Shown here: piece by piece, positions 27,023 through 35,198 of the stretch
Layout: every line of letters begins with the position of its first letter
Position numbering within the stretch: the first letter of the stretch is position 1
DNA from: Gammaproteobacteria bacterium
Lineage (GTDB): Bacteria; Pseudomonadota; Gammaproteobacteria; Xanthomonadales; Wenzhouxiangellaceae
Length of the DNA: 64,000 nucleotides
NCBI GenBank assembly: GCA_021772975.1
Contig: JAJFKY010000001.1
Span: forward strand, 186,001 to 250,000
Direction of reading: 5' to 3'
The notes under the pieces: model-generated
What the model saw: only the letters and a program-made list of their open reading frames with translations
Told to the model about the DNA's origin: nothing
The model's database searches: none
Made by a program: the position numbers and the translations under genes

Positions 27023-27202
27023 ATGCTACGCATCATCTGTTTCGGGCTGATACTTTTACTCGCCGCCTGTACGCATCATCAGCGCGGTTATGTCGTCGAT
27101 GGGCATCGTTACAGCAAACCCGTCTACGTGCTACGCCAGCAACCTGCCAGACATCTGAATTGCTGGGCAGTCAGAGCGGGACGCTGGCACTGCTATCGTT
27201 AA
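27023..27202 (+). CDS. 59-residue Cys/His-containing lipoprotein
   Basis: ATG 27023 opens a 59-residue frame ending at TAA 27200. It starts MLRIICFGLILLLAACTHH, a lipoprotein signal with lipobox LAAC (Cys16). The short mature part is rich in aromatic and basic residues and ends NCWAVRAGRWHCYR, with Cys47 and Cys57 that could pair. GGAA lies about 8 bases before the start. No family recognised. A 10-bp hairpin follows at 27294-27325. Length and lipobox make it credible, but expression is unproven. Confidence 0.6.
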   Translation: MLRIICFGLILLLAACTHHQRGYVVDGHRYSKPVYVLRQQPARHLNCWAVRAGRWHCYR

Positions 27203-27293
27203 CGATTACCTGCCTGCTGAGCTCAACCTGAAAAGCTCTAATGGCCCAGCGATAGCAACAGCGCCAAGCAACAACCGGACTTAACCGCCGGCA

Positions 27294-27325
27294 ACCAACG
27301 GCCACCGCAAGCCCTGGCCGTTGGT
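27294..27325. terminator. 10-bp inverted repeat after the small lipoprotein gene
   Basis: ACCAACGGCC (27294-27303) and GGCCGTTGGT (27316-27325) form a perfect stem with a 12-base loop. The bases after it (CATCCTTGC) are only mildly T-rich, so it is a possible terminator or transcript-end stabiliser, not a certain one. Confidence 0.35.
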
Positions 27326-27398
27326 CATCCTTGCTGAGGTAAACTGTGTCATTTAAAGGCACCATCATTATGGCGGTAACCCCTCAAGGAGCACACCG

Positions 27399-28022
27399 AT
27401 GACCCAATCACTTGTTTTCTATACCAACCCCATGTCCCGTGGCCGCATCATACGCTGGATGCTGGAAGAGACCGGCGCCAGCTATCATACGGAACTGCTG
27501 GAATACGGCACCACCATGAAAGCCCCGGAATATCTGGCGATTAACCCGATGGGCAAAGTGCCTGCCATCAAACACGGCGATACCGTCATCACCGAATGCG
27601 CCGCCATCTGTGCTTATCTGGCCGATGCCTTTCCGCAGGCGGGCCTGGCGCCGCCGCTGGACCAGCGCGGGGATTATTACCGCTGGTTGTTTTTTGCGGC
27701 CGGGCCAGTGGAAGCGGCCATCACCAACAAGTCACTGGGCTTTGAAGTACCTGCAGACAAGCAGATGATGGCGGGTTACGGCAATTTTAAATTCGTCATG
27801 GATACTCTGGAATATGCCGTCAACCGCAATGACTACATCACCGGCCAGCAGTTTTCCGCGGCCGATATTTATGTTGGTTCGCATATCGGCTGGGGCCTGC
27901 AGTTCGGCACTATTGATGAACGCCCTGGCTTTGCCGAGTACTGGGCCCGCATCAGTGATCGTAATGCCCATCGGCGCGCCACTGAACTGGACGATGCCAG
28001 CATGCCCAAACAGGCGGATTAA
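27399..28022 (+). CDS. Glutathione S-transferase family protein
   Basis: A 207-residue GST. The N-terminal thioredoxin-like domain (1-80) has YTNPMSRGRIIRWMLEE, a Ser/Arg start of the beta/theta-like bacterial type, plus the cis-Pro KVPAIKHGD and TECAAICAYL of the GSH gamma-glutamyl site. A helical C-domain includes QQFSAADIYVGSHI. A strong RBS (AAGGAG) sits 8 bases before ATG. Likely cytoplasmic detoxification or reductase activity. It stands alone between two small gaps. Confidence 0.92.
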   Translation: MTQSLVFYTNPMSRGRIIRWMLEETGASYHTELLEYGTTMKAPEYLAINPMGKVPAIKHGDTVITECAAICAYLADAFPQAGLAPPLDQRGDYYRWLFFAAGPVEAAITNKSLGFEVPADKQMMAGYGNFKFVMDTLEYAVNRNDYITGQQFSAADIYVGSHIGWGLQFGTIDERPGFAEYWARISDRNAHRRATELDDASMPKQAD

Positions 28023-28103
28023 CGCCCGCCTGCGACCTTTGCGAAGTCCAGCGCATCTTAGTTTGATAAGCACACCAATTCTTATCTTAAGCTGAGGTCC
28101 CGT

Positions 28104-29438
28104 TTGAATATGTTGCGCATAGGCTTTGCTGCTGCTATCGGGTTGTCTTGGATGAGTCTTATCAGTCCACGGGCCGCGGCTGAACAGACATGGATTATCA
28201 GAACCGAGCTATGGGGAAATCCGGCTTTCTCAACCCTGATACTGGAACACAGCGGGACACAGCTATCCGGCAACCTCGATGGTGAACAGCTTTCCGGTGA
28301 AATAATCGATGGGAATATACGCTTTGTGACCACCGGAGCTCAGGGGCAGTTTGCCATATTTGAGGGGCAGATCACGGCTGACAAAATGCTGGGTTCGGCA
28401 GACTACCCCGACACCAATAATGCCCAGCTCAGAGCCACCCACCCGTTTCGAGCCAGGCGCATTCCCGAACGCCCGACTGGATCACCGCGGGTCTATGACT
28501 TTAAGCCCAGCGACTACTCCAATACCTGGAACGCGGATCGGGAACCGGTACTGACCATCTGGCCCGGTGACACGGTGCGGACCACTACCATTGATTCTGG
28601 CGGTGTTGACGAAAACGGCGTTACCCAGGCGTTGTTCGGTAACCCGCAGACCGGTCCGTTTTTCGTGGCCGGCGCGGTTCCCGGTGATACGCTTGTGATC
28701 CATATCAAACGGCTCACCCTCAACAGGGACTACGCTGACAGTCTGGATAGCATCGTCGGGCGCGCGCTTGACTCCAGTTTTGCGGCTTCGGCCAATGAGC
28801 TGGGTAAAGCGGTCCGCTGGAAGCTGGACAGAGCAGCCGGACTGGCCCGCCCCGCAGGCGCCAGCGGTGCACTCAGCAGTTTTGCCGTGCCGCTGCGGCC
28901 CATGCTCGGCGGGCTGGGCGTTGCCCCAGGGTTTGGCTGGCCGGCACTATCCACCGGCGATACCGGACGCTTCGGTGGCAACATGGATTTTTCAGAGGTG
29001 CGCCAGGGCAACAGCGTTTATCTGGCCGTACAACAACCGGGCGCACTGCTGTATCTGGGTGATGGTCACGCCCTGCAGGGTGATGGTGAAACCTCTCAAT
29101 ATGCGCTTGAAACCTCACTGGAGGTTGAGTTCACCGTTGATCTGATCAAGGGTCAGGCCATTAATATGCCACGGGTTGAATCCGCTGCGCAGATTATGGT
29201 GCTCGGTCAGGCCGGTTCACTGGACGAAGCCTTGAAAACCGCCAGCTCCGGCATGATTCAATGGCTGCAGCGCGACTATGGTTTAACCCTCTCTCAGATT
29301 GCCCAGGTGATGGGCAGTTCGATGCAATATAACGTCGTCAATCTGGCCGCCCGCAATGTCGGTGTGGCTGCCAAGCTCGACAAGTCTATTCTGCCGGCTT
29401 CGCAGGCAGTAGTAAGCCGTTCAAATAATATCCGCTGA
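28104..29438 (+). CDS. Exported acetamidase/formamidase-family protein
   Basis: A 444-residue exported protein. The signal peptide (IGFAAAIGLSWMSLISPRAAA) is followed by a beta-rich N-terminal domain (about 28-110). An FmdA/AmdA domain (about 130-410) then shows TIWPGDTVRTTTIDSGGVDENG with the conserved Asp and PQTGPFFVAGAVPGDTLVIH. Typical family members are cytoplasmic, so export and the extra N-domain are unusual. TTG 28104 has GAGG 6 bases upstream; ATG 28110 lies two codons later and is an alternative. The substrate amide is unknown. Confidence 0.85.
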   Translation: MNMLRIGFAAAIGLSWMSLISPRAAAEQTWIIRTELWGNPAFSTLILEHSGTQLSGNLDGEQLSGEIIDGNIRFVTTGAQGQFAIFEGQITADKMLGSADYPDTNNAQLRATHPFRARRIPERPTGSPRVYDFKPSDYSNTWNADREPVLTIWPGDTVRTTTIDSGGVDENGVTQALFGNPQTGPFFVAGAVPGDTLVIHIKRLTLNRDYADSLDSIVGRALDSSFAASANELGKAVRWKLDRAAGLARPAGASGALSSFAVPLRPMLGGLGVAPGFGWPALSTGDTGRFGGNMDFSEVRQGNSVYLAVQQPGALLYLGDGHALQGDGETSQYALETSLEVEFTVDLIKGQAINMPRVESAAQIMVLGQAGSLDEALKTASSGMIQWLQRDYGLTLSQIAQVMGSSMQYNVVNLAARNVGVAAKLDKSILPASQAVVSRSNNIR

Positions 29439-29575
29439 TGATCAAGCGGCAAATCTGGTTGCGCGCGTGCATAAACCGGCTACTGGATTAGGCTCAGACC
29501 AGTATCTGAATGTAGCATCTGCTACGTTTGTTTATCATTGTGCTGTGTTTCTTTGCCAGTCGACTGGCTAATCCG

Positions 29576-30067
29576 TCAAAATCTGATCAGATGCAGCATT
29601 AACCGGCCCTCAAGCTGCGCAAACAACTCCTCGACCTGATGATGCTGTGCTTCGGGCAGCTTGGAGGTCATCCATTGTTGCCAGTTAGCGGCAATCAGCT
29701 GAGCACAGTCTCGATACGGCTGTTCAGCCCGCACGGCCCGACCTACAATCTCGAACCATAATTGAATCACCGGCCGGAATTCCTCGCTGCGACCTGCCTG
29801 GGTCAGTACCTCGAGCAACTGATCACCGGATATGGTTTGAGCCGTTATCAGGCTATCCAGATGTGCAGTCAACGATTGAGTAATCAGCATCAGGGCTGCC
29901 TGAATTACCTCGTCCTTGGTAGCAAAGTAATACATCAGCATGCGGTCACTGGTACCCGCCGCTTTTGCCAGCGTGCGGATGCCACTGTCGGCAAAGCCGT
30001 TGGCTACCAGATAGGCAGCAATGGACTCAGCTATGGCCTGCTTTTTGAGGTCTTTTTTCACAACCAT
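29576..30067 (-). CDS. Short TetR-family transcriptional regulator
   Basis: A 163-residue regulator with a standard TetR helix-turn-helix N-domain (about 5-55): VANGFADSGIRTLAKAAGTS then RMLMYYFATKDEV. The ligand domain is shorter than usual (about 100 residues) but the frame is intact. It is convergent with the acetamidase-like gene and may control it or itself. The 656-base gap upstream carries REP-like palindromes. Confidence 0.88.
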   Translation of the reverse strand: MVVKKDLKKQAIAESIAAYLVANGFADSGIRTLAKAAGTSDRMLMYYFATKDEVIQAALMLITQSLTAHLDSLITAQTISGDQLLEVLTQAGRSEEFRPVIQLWFEIVGRAVRAEQPYRDCAQLIAANWQQWMTSKLPEAQHHQVEELFAQLEGRLMLHLIRF

Positions 30068-30277
30068 TGTGTAGCACGTATTGTGTGGTGAGGCCAGCGT
30101 TGCTGAGTGTCCGCGGCAATCGAACCAGCTATTGCTGCAGCAGCCTGCCGGCAGTTATTCCATCGGAACCATGCCATTATCTGATTGACCTGAGGATAAG
30201 TTTATATATAGAAGCCCGCTGTAACGGCAACTCATCATCGTCACCCACAATAGGAATCCGTCTACAATTTGTTTAAC

Positions 30278-30344
30278 TGTAGAGCCCGCTCGCGGGCAAC
30301 CCGGCGGATCAATGCAACAGTCGCCCGCAAGCGCGGCTCCTACA
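30278..30344. repeat. Paired REP-like palindromes (BIME-type)
   Basis: GAGCCCGCTCGCGGGCAAC at 30282-30300 and the inverted GTCGCCCGCAAGCGCGGCTC at 30320-30339 followed by CTACA. These are two REP-like units facing each other, much like the GCTCCTACA-type REPs of pseudomonads. No transposase of the REP-associated type is in the window. The rest of the gap 30068-30723 shows no gene. Confidence 0.75.
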
Positions 30345-30560
30345 TCAAAACTTACTCACCGCACGGTAAATTGCTACACCGGTTCATCCATTATAATGTC
30401 ACTGACTGTCTGGAGATATGGCCGGCTGCTGCTGAAAGCCCTGCACATCAGTTCCCGCATCATTGTGATTGGCTGAAACCGTTTCGATAGTTTGCAGAAA
30501 ACGAAAGTAAATTTCCCTGGTATCTTCCAGACCCAACAGGTCAACCGATAGTGCATTGGT

Positions 30561-30585
30561 AAGAGCCCGCTTGCGGGCGACGCCG
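30561..30585. repeat. Single REP-like palindrome
   Basis: AAGAGCCCGCTTGCGGGCGA at 30561 continues to CGCCGG, the same family as the pair at 30278-30344 in direct orientation with its first unit. Confidence 0.7.
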
Positions 30586-30723
30586 GAGCACAACGCGACG
30601 TAAACCAATAAAACGGTAACGCCTTTGCCGATTCACGGCTAACACTTAAACCGGTTTACCCATCATCCTTACTGCCAAGCAGAACTGCTTAAACCCCCCA
30701 TATTCATCCGCTGGCCAATCAAC

Positions 30724-31497
30724 TTAATACGTAAAATGCCTGGTGTGCTCGCCCTTATCGCCAATATCGGTCATCGCTTCAATCCCGATTTCGAGATGAT
30801 GTCTGGCATAGCTCTCGGTGATAACTTTATCGGAGGCCTCGGTTTTTATACCATCAGGGGTGGTCGGCACATCGGAAACCAGCAGCAATGCGCCACGGGA
30901 TATCTGATTCTTATGACCGACGATAAAAAAAGTGGCGGTTTCCATATCGATGCCGATACAGGTCATGTCCATCAACTTCTGATGAAAAGCCCGATCATGC
31001 TCCCACACCCGTCGGTTGGTGGTGTAGATCACACCGGTACGGTATTCAAAACCGCGTTCGACGATTTTATCGGATACAAATTTATGCAGTTTGAAGGAAG
31101 GCAGCGCAGGCACCGCCGGATCAAAGTAATCATCGCTGGTGCCTTCGCCCCGAATAGCGGCAATCGGCAGAATAAAATGCCCCAGTTCAGTGGATTTCTT
31201 CAAGCCGCCGCATTTGCCCAGAAACAGCACACCTTTGGGTGTAATGGCGCTGAGCAAATCCATAATGGTCGCGGTATTGGGTGAACCGATACCGAAATTC
31301 ACAATGGTCAACCCCGCGGCATTGGTCGCCGCCTGCATTGGCCGGCCCACGCCGTAGATATCACAACCAAACTTCTGACAAAACGCCTGGACGTAGTTGT
31401 CAAAATTAGTCAACAAAACATACTCGCCAAACTTGTCCAATGGCATACCGGTATAGCGTGGTAGCCAGTTTTTGGTGATATCGAGTTTGGTTTGCAT
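30724..31497 (-). CDS. AMP nucleosidase (short form)
   Basis: A 257-residue nucleoside-phosphorylase-fold enzyme. FLGKCGGLK is the phosphate/ribose-loop region, GIDMETATFF holds the ribose-binding Met-Glu, and SDVPTTPDGIKTEASD carries the base-side Asp. This matches the AMP nucleosidases of about 260 residues (AMP + water to adenine + ribose-5-phosphate) that lack the regulatory N-domain of E. coli Amn. ATG 31497 has AAGGA 5 bases upstream and gives the family start. Convergent context is absent; the nearest upstream gene is a remnant. Confidence 0.88.
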   Translation of the reverse strand: MQTKLDITKNWLPRYTGMPLDKFGEYVLLTNFDNYVQAFCQKFGCDIYGVGRPMQAATNAAGLTIVNFGIGSPNTATIMDLLSAITPKGVLFLGKCGGLKKSTELGHFILPIAAIRGEGTSDDYFDPAVPALPSFKLHKFVSDKIVERGFEYRTGVIYTTNRRVWEHDRAFHQKLMDMTCIGIDMETATFFIVGHKNQISRGALLLVSDVPTTPDGIKTEASDKVITESYARHHLEIGIEAMTDIGDKGEHTRHFTY

Positions 31498-31584
31498 GCT
31501 TGTCCTTGGCTGATGACCTTCTGCGGTTAAGCTTAGCATGGCGAGCATAGATTAAAGCACCGCCTTGCAGGCAAAATTGTCGGT

Positions 31585-31731
31585 TTACGGTTGCAGCCTA
31601 AACCGACCTGCCAACACCCCGATGTTTGATAAACGCCGCTCGTGACTGATGCGGTCAATCACATCCAAAGCAATGCGGCGCTCCTCAGCCACATCGTCCG
31701 GCGGCGCCAGAAATATACGAAAGTTTTTCAT
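31585..31731 (-). pseudogene. DUF4062-like N-terminal remnant
   Basis: From ATG 31731 a 48-residue frame reads MKNFRIFLAPPDDVAEERR and on to a stop. The pattern FRIFLAxPxDVAEER is the first strand and helix of the DUF4062/TIR-like domain found at the start of STAND-type defence proteins. The rest of such a protein (hundreds of residues) is missing, so this is either a decayed gene or a chance start kept after deletion. It lies directly downstream of the AddA-like gene on the same strand. Confidence 0.45.
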
Positions 31732-31823
31732 TGCGCGATCAACCGCTAACCGTAACTCCCTGCCTGTGTACCCAAGTGCGCCACTGTAACAACTCACTGC
31801 ACACCACATAACCGGGGCATCAC

Positions 31824-34800
31824 TCAATCGGTCAATTCCCGCGATTTTTTTAATAGTGGAAAATACAACATCAACTTGATGGGTTTTCGATCCAGCTCGG
31901 ACATCAATTCGCGGTAACGTCGCATTTGCGAGTGATGCCGTTCCATCTGCAAAAGCAAGTAATCCTCAACATAACCGCCCCGGTGCAAACCGGTTTTGTA
32001 GTCCACGATCCAGCGAGTGCCCTGCGTATCAACAAAGCTCCGATCAATCACCGCACTTTTCAGTCTGCCCTGCTCAAAGTAATTGATCGCCAGTTCACAA
32101 GCTGATTCCGGGTGCGGTTGCAATAAAAATTGGCCGGTATCATCTTCCAGCGTATTATGTATAGCTTGATAAGCCAGTTTATGGGCTGCTTCCAGATCGC
32201 CTTCAGTTAACCCTTCACCCAGCAACTGGCGCTCAACCCATGCCATTTGATTCAGTTCTTTCCACCACCCTTGCCCATATTTAACCAAAGCCTCCAACCC
32301 CCGATGCACCACCCGCCCAATCGCTGCCGCTACCGGCGAATGCGTTATATCATCCGTAATCGGCTCATCATTGGCATAACTCATCGCCTGAGCGTACGGT
32401 AGTAACTTATCTTCCGGCGGTTGTGGAGGTTGCCATTCCAGGCTTATACGGTGTAATTCTTGATTGATGTCTGAATCGCTCGATTCCAATGTCGATGCCA
32501 CTGGTTGCACCTCAACATCCAACACCGGCCACAACCAACTCAACGCCGAGTTTTTAGCAGCCTCACCCTTATCATTCACATGCCCCAATAAATGCAACCG
32601 CTGCCTGGCTCTGGTCACTGCCACATACAGCAACCGCCGGGCTTCATTTTGCTCACGGGTTTTGTGCAGGCTGTCGATAAAACGATAAATCGGGTCTTGC
32701 GCTTCATCGGCGGCGGATTTGCGCATGCCCAGTAACAAACTGCCGCCCTGCTTTACCGGCCGGGTTTCGCTGAGTAACAGTGGCTGGTCCATGCCATGCC
32801 CAAACCGTTGCCCGTAACCCAGCCCCGGCAAAATCACCTCGTCAAACTCCAGGCCTTTGGCCTTATGGATGGTCATCACCTGCACGCGGGCTGCTTCCGG
32901 GCGGGTGTCGGGCAGGGCGTAATAGCGGGATAGCAATGTTTGCAGTTGCAGCGGATCATCCAGATCACCAGCCTGCGATTGCTCCTCCAGCAAATCAAAA
33001 AACCGCAGGGCATTGTCCAGTGCCGCGTTGGATTGGTAACTGGCCGGGCCGCCGAGTTGTTGCCAGGCGTGGCTGACCAGTTGCCGTAAACTCAAGCGCT
33101 GACGGCTGGCGACGGCAGCCTGAAGTATTGCTCTGACACGCATGAATCGCTGCTGACCTGCCGAGCTTAAACCCGCCATATCCGCATCCAGAATATCCTG
33201 CCCATATCCCGCCTTGGACACTTGCAGCAAATCGGGCAGTACCAGACCACACCACGGTGCACGGAACACACTCAACCAAGACAACCGATCCGCCGGATGC
33301 ACCAATGCCTGGGTCAGGGCCAGCAGATCGCGTACTTCCGGGGTCTGCTCCAGGCTCGCCATATCCACGGCCTGATAAGCGATATCGGCTGCCTGTAGCG
33401 CCGTCAAAATGTCTATGGCATCGCTACGGCGGCGGACCAGGATGGCGGTCTTTTTGGTCTCATCCGTCAATGCCTGCTGTACCCGGCTGATCACCTCGGT
33501 TGCCTCATCGCTTCGATCAGGCTCCGCGGCAACCCAGGTGCTGACTGGCAATCCATCCTTTGCCGGATGCCACGCCTCAGCCGCACTGAAATGCACCGCC
33601 CCGGTATCCATATCATCCACGGCTGGCAGCACCTCGGTAAAAGCCTGGTTGGCCCAGTCCACCAAAGCTTGCTGAGTACGAAAATTGACGGTCAGCCGCA
33701 AACCTTCCAGGTCGATACCACCCAGACCATGCCGCCACACCGATAAAAAGATACCCACCTCGGCCTTGCGGAAGCGGTAAATCGACTGCATCGGATCACC
33801 GACCAGAAACAGCGTGTTGCCATCATCCAGCTGCCAGCCTCGCGTCAATTGCCGCAGCAACTGCAACTGACCCACCGAGGTATCCTGAAACTCATCCACC
33901 AGAATGTGCGCAATGCGCGCGTCCAGTTTCAGTGCCAGTTCGCTGGGCGCGTCTTTAGGGGCTTCATCGGGATTGCTGGTATCGGTTTGCGCCGACAATG
34001 CCTGCAAGGCCCGCGCCGCCATCTCCACATGATCAACCTCGCCCTGTTCTCGAAACACCAGCAGCAATTCCGCCAGACACAATTGTAGAGTCACCAGCAC
34101 TGGCCGCAACATGCGCCACTGATCATCCGAATAGCTGGGTTCCGGCAACAGGCGTACGGCCTGCAATGTCTGCAACAGGGCCTGATCATCCTGTTCGATC
34201 AGATCCTCCAGCAATGCCTTCATAGCGGCCACTTCCGGCGTTTTGGCCGGAAAGCCGAGCTTGATATTGACCCCACCCGGCTTGCGCCAACCGGCACCAT
34301 CGGCGGTCAATAACAGATGGGATAATGCCTGCCATTTCCACAACTCACCTTCATCAGCGGCAGGTATACCATCCAAATTTACCAGTGATGCAATGGCCGT
34401 GGTGGACGCATTGGGTTTGTCTGATTGCTGGCAATGCTCAGCAGCAAATCGAGCCAATTTAACCAAACCCCACCAAACGGATTCACCTGAATCACGCAAC
34501 GCCTGTAGTTGTTCACTGACAATGGCCGCCAACAGCTTCTGCAATTGCACCCGATCAGCATCCACATCCACCTGTAGCAATTCCAGCCACTGCTCTCGCC
34601 GCGCCAGCATGTCCACCAGCGTCTGCTCCAGCACCGCGTGTCGGAAGCCGGTGTGCGCCAGTAAATCGTATACGGCTTGCTGTTGTTCGGGCTCCAGATC
34701 ATCGGCCAGCAGCAGCTGCCGCACGGCCTGTCGATACAGGTGCTCTGCATTGTCCGCCACCTGTGGCTGCGCGCCATACTGACTAAGCACCGGTAACTGC

Positions 34801-35198
34801 CGGGTCAGGCTGGCATTGAAGGCATCGATGGTTAGAATGCGCAGCCGTGAGGGTTGGTGCAGCAACTGCCAGCCCTGCTGATCCGAACGCGCCAGCGCCC
34901 GTTTACCCAGTTCGGTTAACTGCTGGATAAAGGCATCATCGGTCGGTTTTTCCTGCGGCTCATCCGCCAGTCGCAAGGCGTTGAGGATGCGCTCGAGCAT
35001 TTCCGCGCGCGCCTTGCGGGTAAAGGTGATGGCCAGAATGTCTTCCGGCTGCCGCGCGACCGCCAGCAAGGCTAGAAAACGCAAGGTTAATAAACCGGTT
35101 TTGCCCGAACCAGCCGGTGCCTGCACGATAAACGAGCGGCTGACATCCAGTGCCGTCTGGCGCTGGGACTGGTCCTGTGGCAGGCGAGCGTCAGTCAT
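31824..35198 (-). CDS. AddA-like UvrD-family helicase-nuclease
   Basis: A 1124-residue SF1 helicase-nuclease for double-strand-break end processing. Helicase motifs in order: I QAPAGSGKTGLLTL, Ia ITFTRKARAEM, II ILVDEFQDTS, III VGDPMQSIYRFRKAE, IV VNFRTQQALVDW, V VMTIHKAKGLEFDEV, VI LLYVAVTRARQRLHL. A C-terminal PD-(D/E)XK nuclease shows WIVDYKTGLH. ATG 35198 overlaps the AddB-like stop by 8 bases, so the pair is coupled. With AddB it should form an exonuclease serving RecA loading; recBCD genes were not seen in the window. Confidence 0.92.
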   Translation of the reverse strand: MTDARLPQDQSQRQTALDVSRSFIVQAPAGSGKTGLLTLRFLALLAVARQPEDILAITFTRKARAEMLERILNALRLADEPQEKPTDDAFIQQLTELGKRALARSDQQGWQLLHQPSRLRILTIDAFNASLTRQLPVLSQYGAQPQVADNAEHLYRQAVRQLLLADDLEPEQQQAVYDLLAHTGFRHAVLEQTLVDMLARREQWLELLQVDVDADRVQLQKLLAAIVSEQLQALRDSGESVWWGLVKLARFAAEHCQQSDKPNASTTAIASLVNLDGIPAADEGELWKWQALSHLLLTADGAGWRKPGGVNIKLGFPAKTPEVAAMKALLEDLIEQDDQALLQTLQAVRLLPEPSYSDDQWRMLRPVLVTLQLCLAELLLVFREQGEVDHVEMAARALQALSAQTDTSNPDEAPKDAPSELALKLDARIAHILVDEFQDTSVGQLQLLRQLTRGWQLDDGNTLFLVGDPMQSIYRFRKAEVGIFLSVWRHGLGGIDLEGLRLTVNFRTQQALVDWANQAFTEVLPAVDDMDTGAVHFSAAEAWHPAKDGLPVSTWVAAEPDRSDEATEVISRVQQALTDETKKTAILVRRRSDAIDILTALQAADIAYQAVDMASLEQTPEVRDLLALTQALVHPADRLSWLSVFRAPWCGLVLPDLLQVSKAGYGQDILDADMAGLSSAGQQRFMRVRAILQAAVASRQRLSLRQLVSHAWQQLGGPASYQSNAALDNALRFFDLLEEQSQAGDLDDPLQLQTLLSRYYALPDTRPEAARVQVMTIHKAKGLEFDEVILPGLGYGQRFGHGMDQPLLLSETRPVKQGGSLLLGMRKSAADEAQDPIYRFIDSLHKTREQNEARRLLYVAVTRARQRLHLLGHVNDKGEAAKNSALSWLWPVLDVEVQPVASTLESSDSDINQELHRISLEWQPPQPPEDKLLPYAQAMSYANDEPITDDITHSPVAAAIGRVVHRGLEALVKYGQGWWKELNQMAWVERQLLGEGLTEGDLEAAHKLAYQAIHNTLEDDTGQFLLQPHPESACELAINYFEQGRLKSAVIDRSFVDTQGTRWIVDYKTGLHRGGYVEDYLLLQMERHHSQMRRYRELMSELDRKPIKLMLYFPLLKKSRELTD

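Noticed and set aside
30068-30723. Possible tRNA or small RNA gene in the gap
   Set aside because: No cloverleaf or clear promoter-terminator pair; only REP-like palindromes stand out.
31585-31827. 80-residue frame starting with TTG inside the end of the AddA-like gene
   Set aside because: Only the part from ATG 31731 resembles a known domain; the upstream residues have no similarity and look like read-through.
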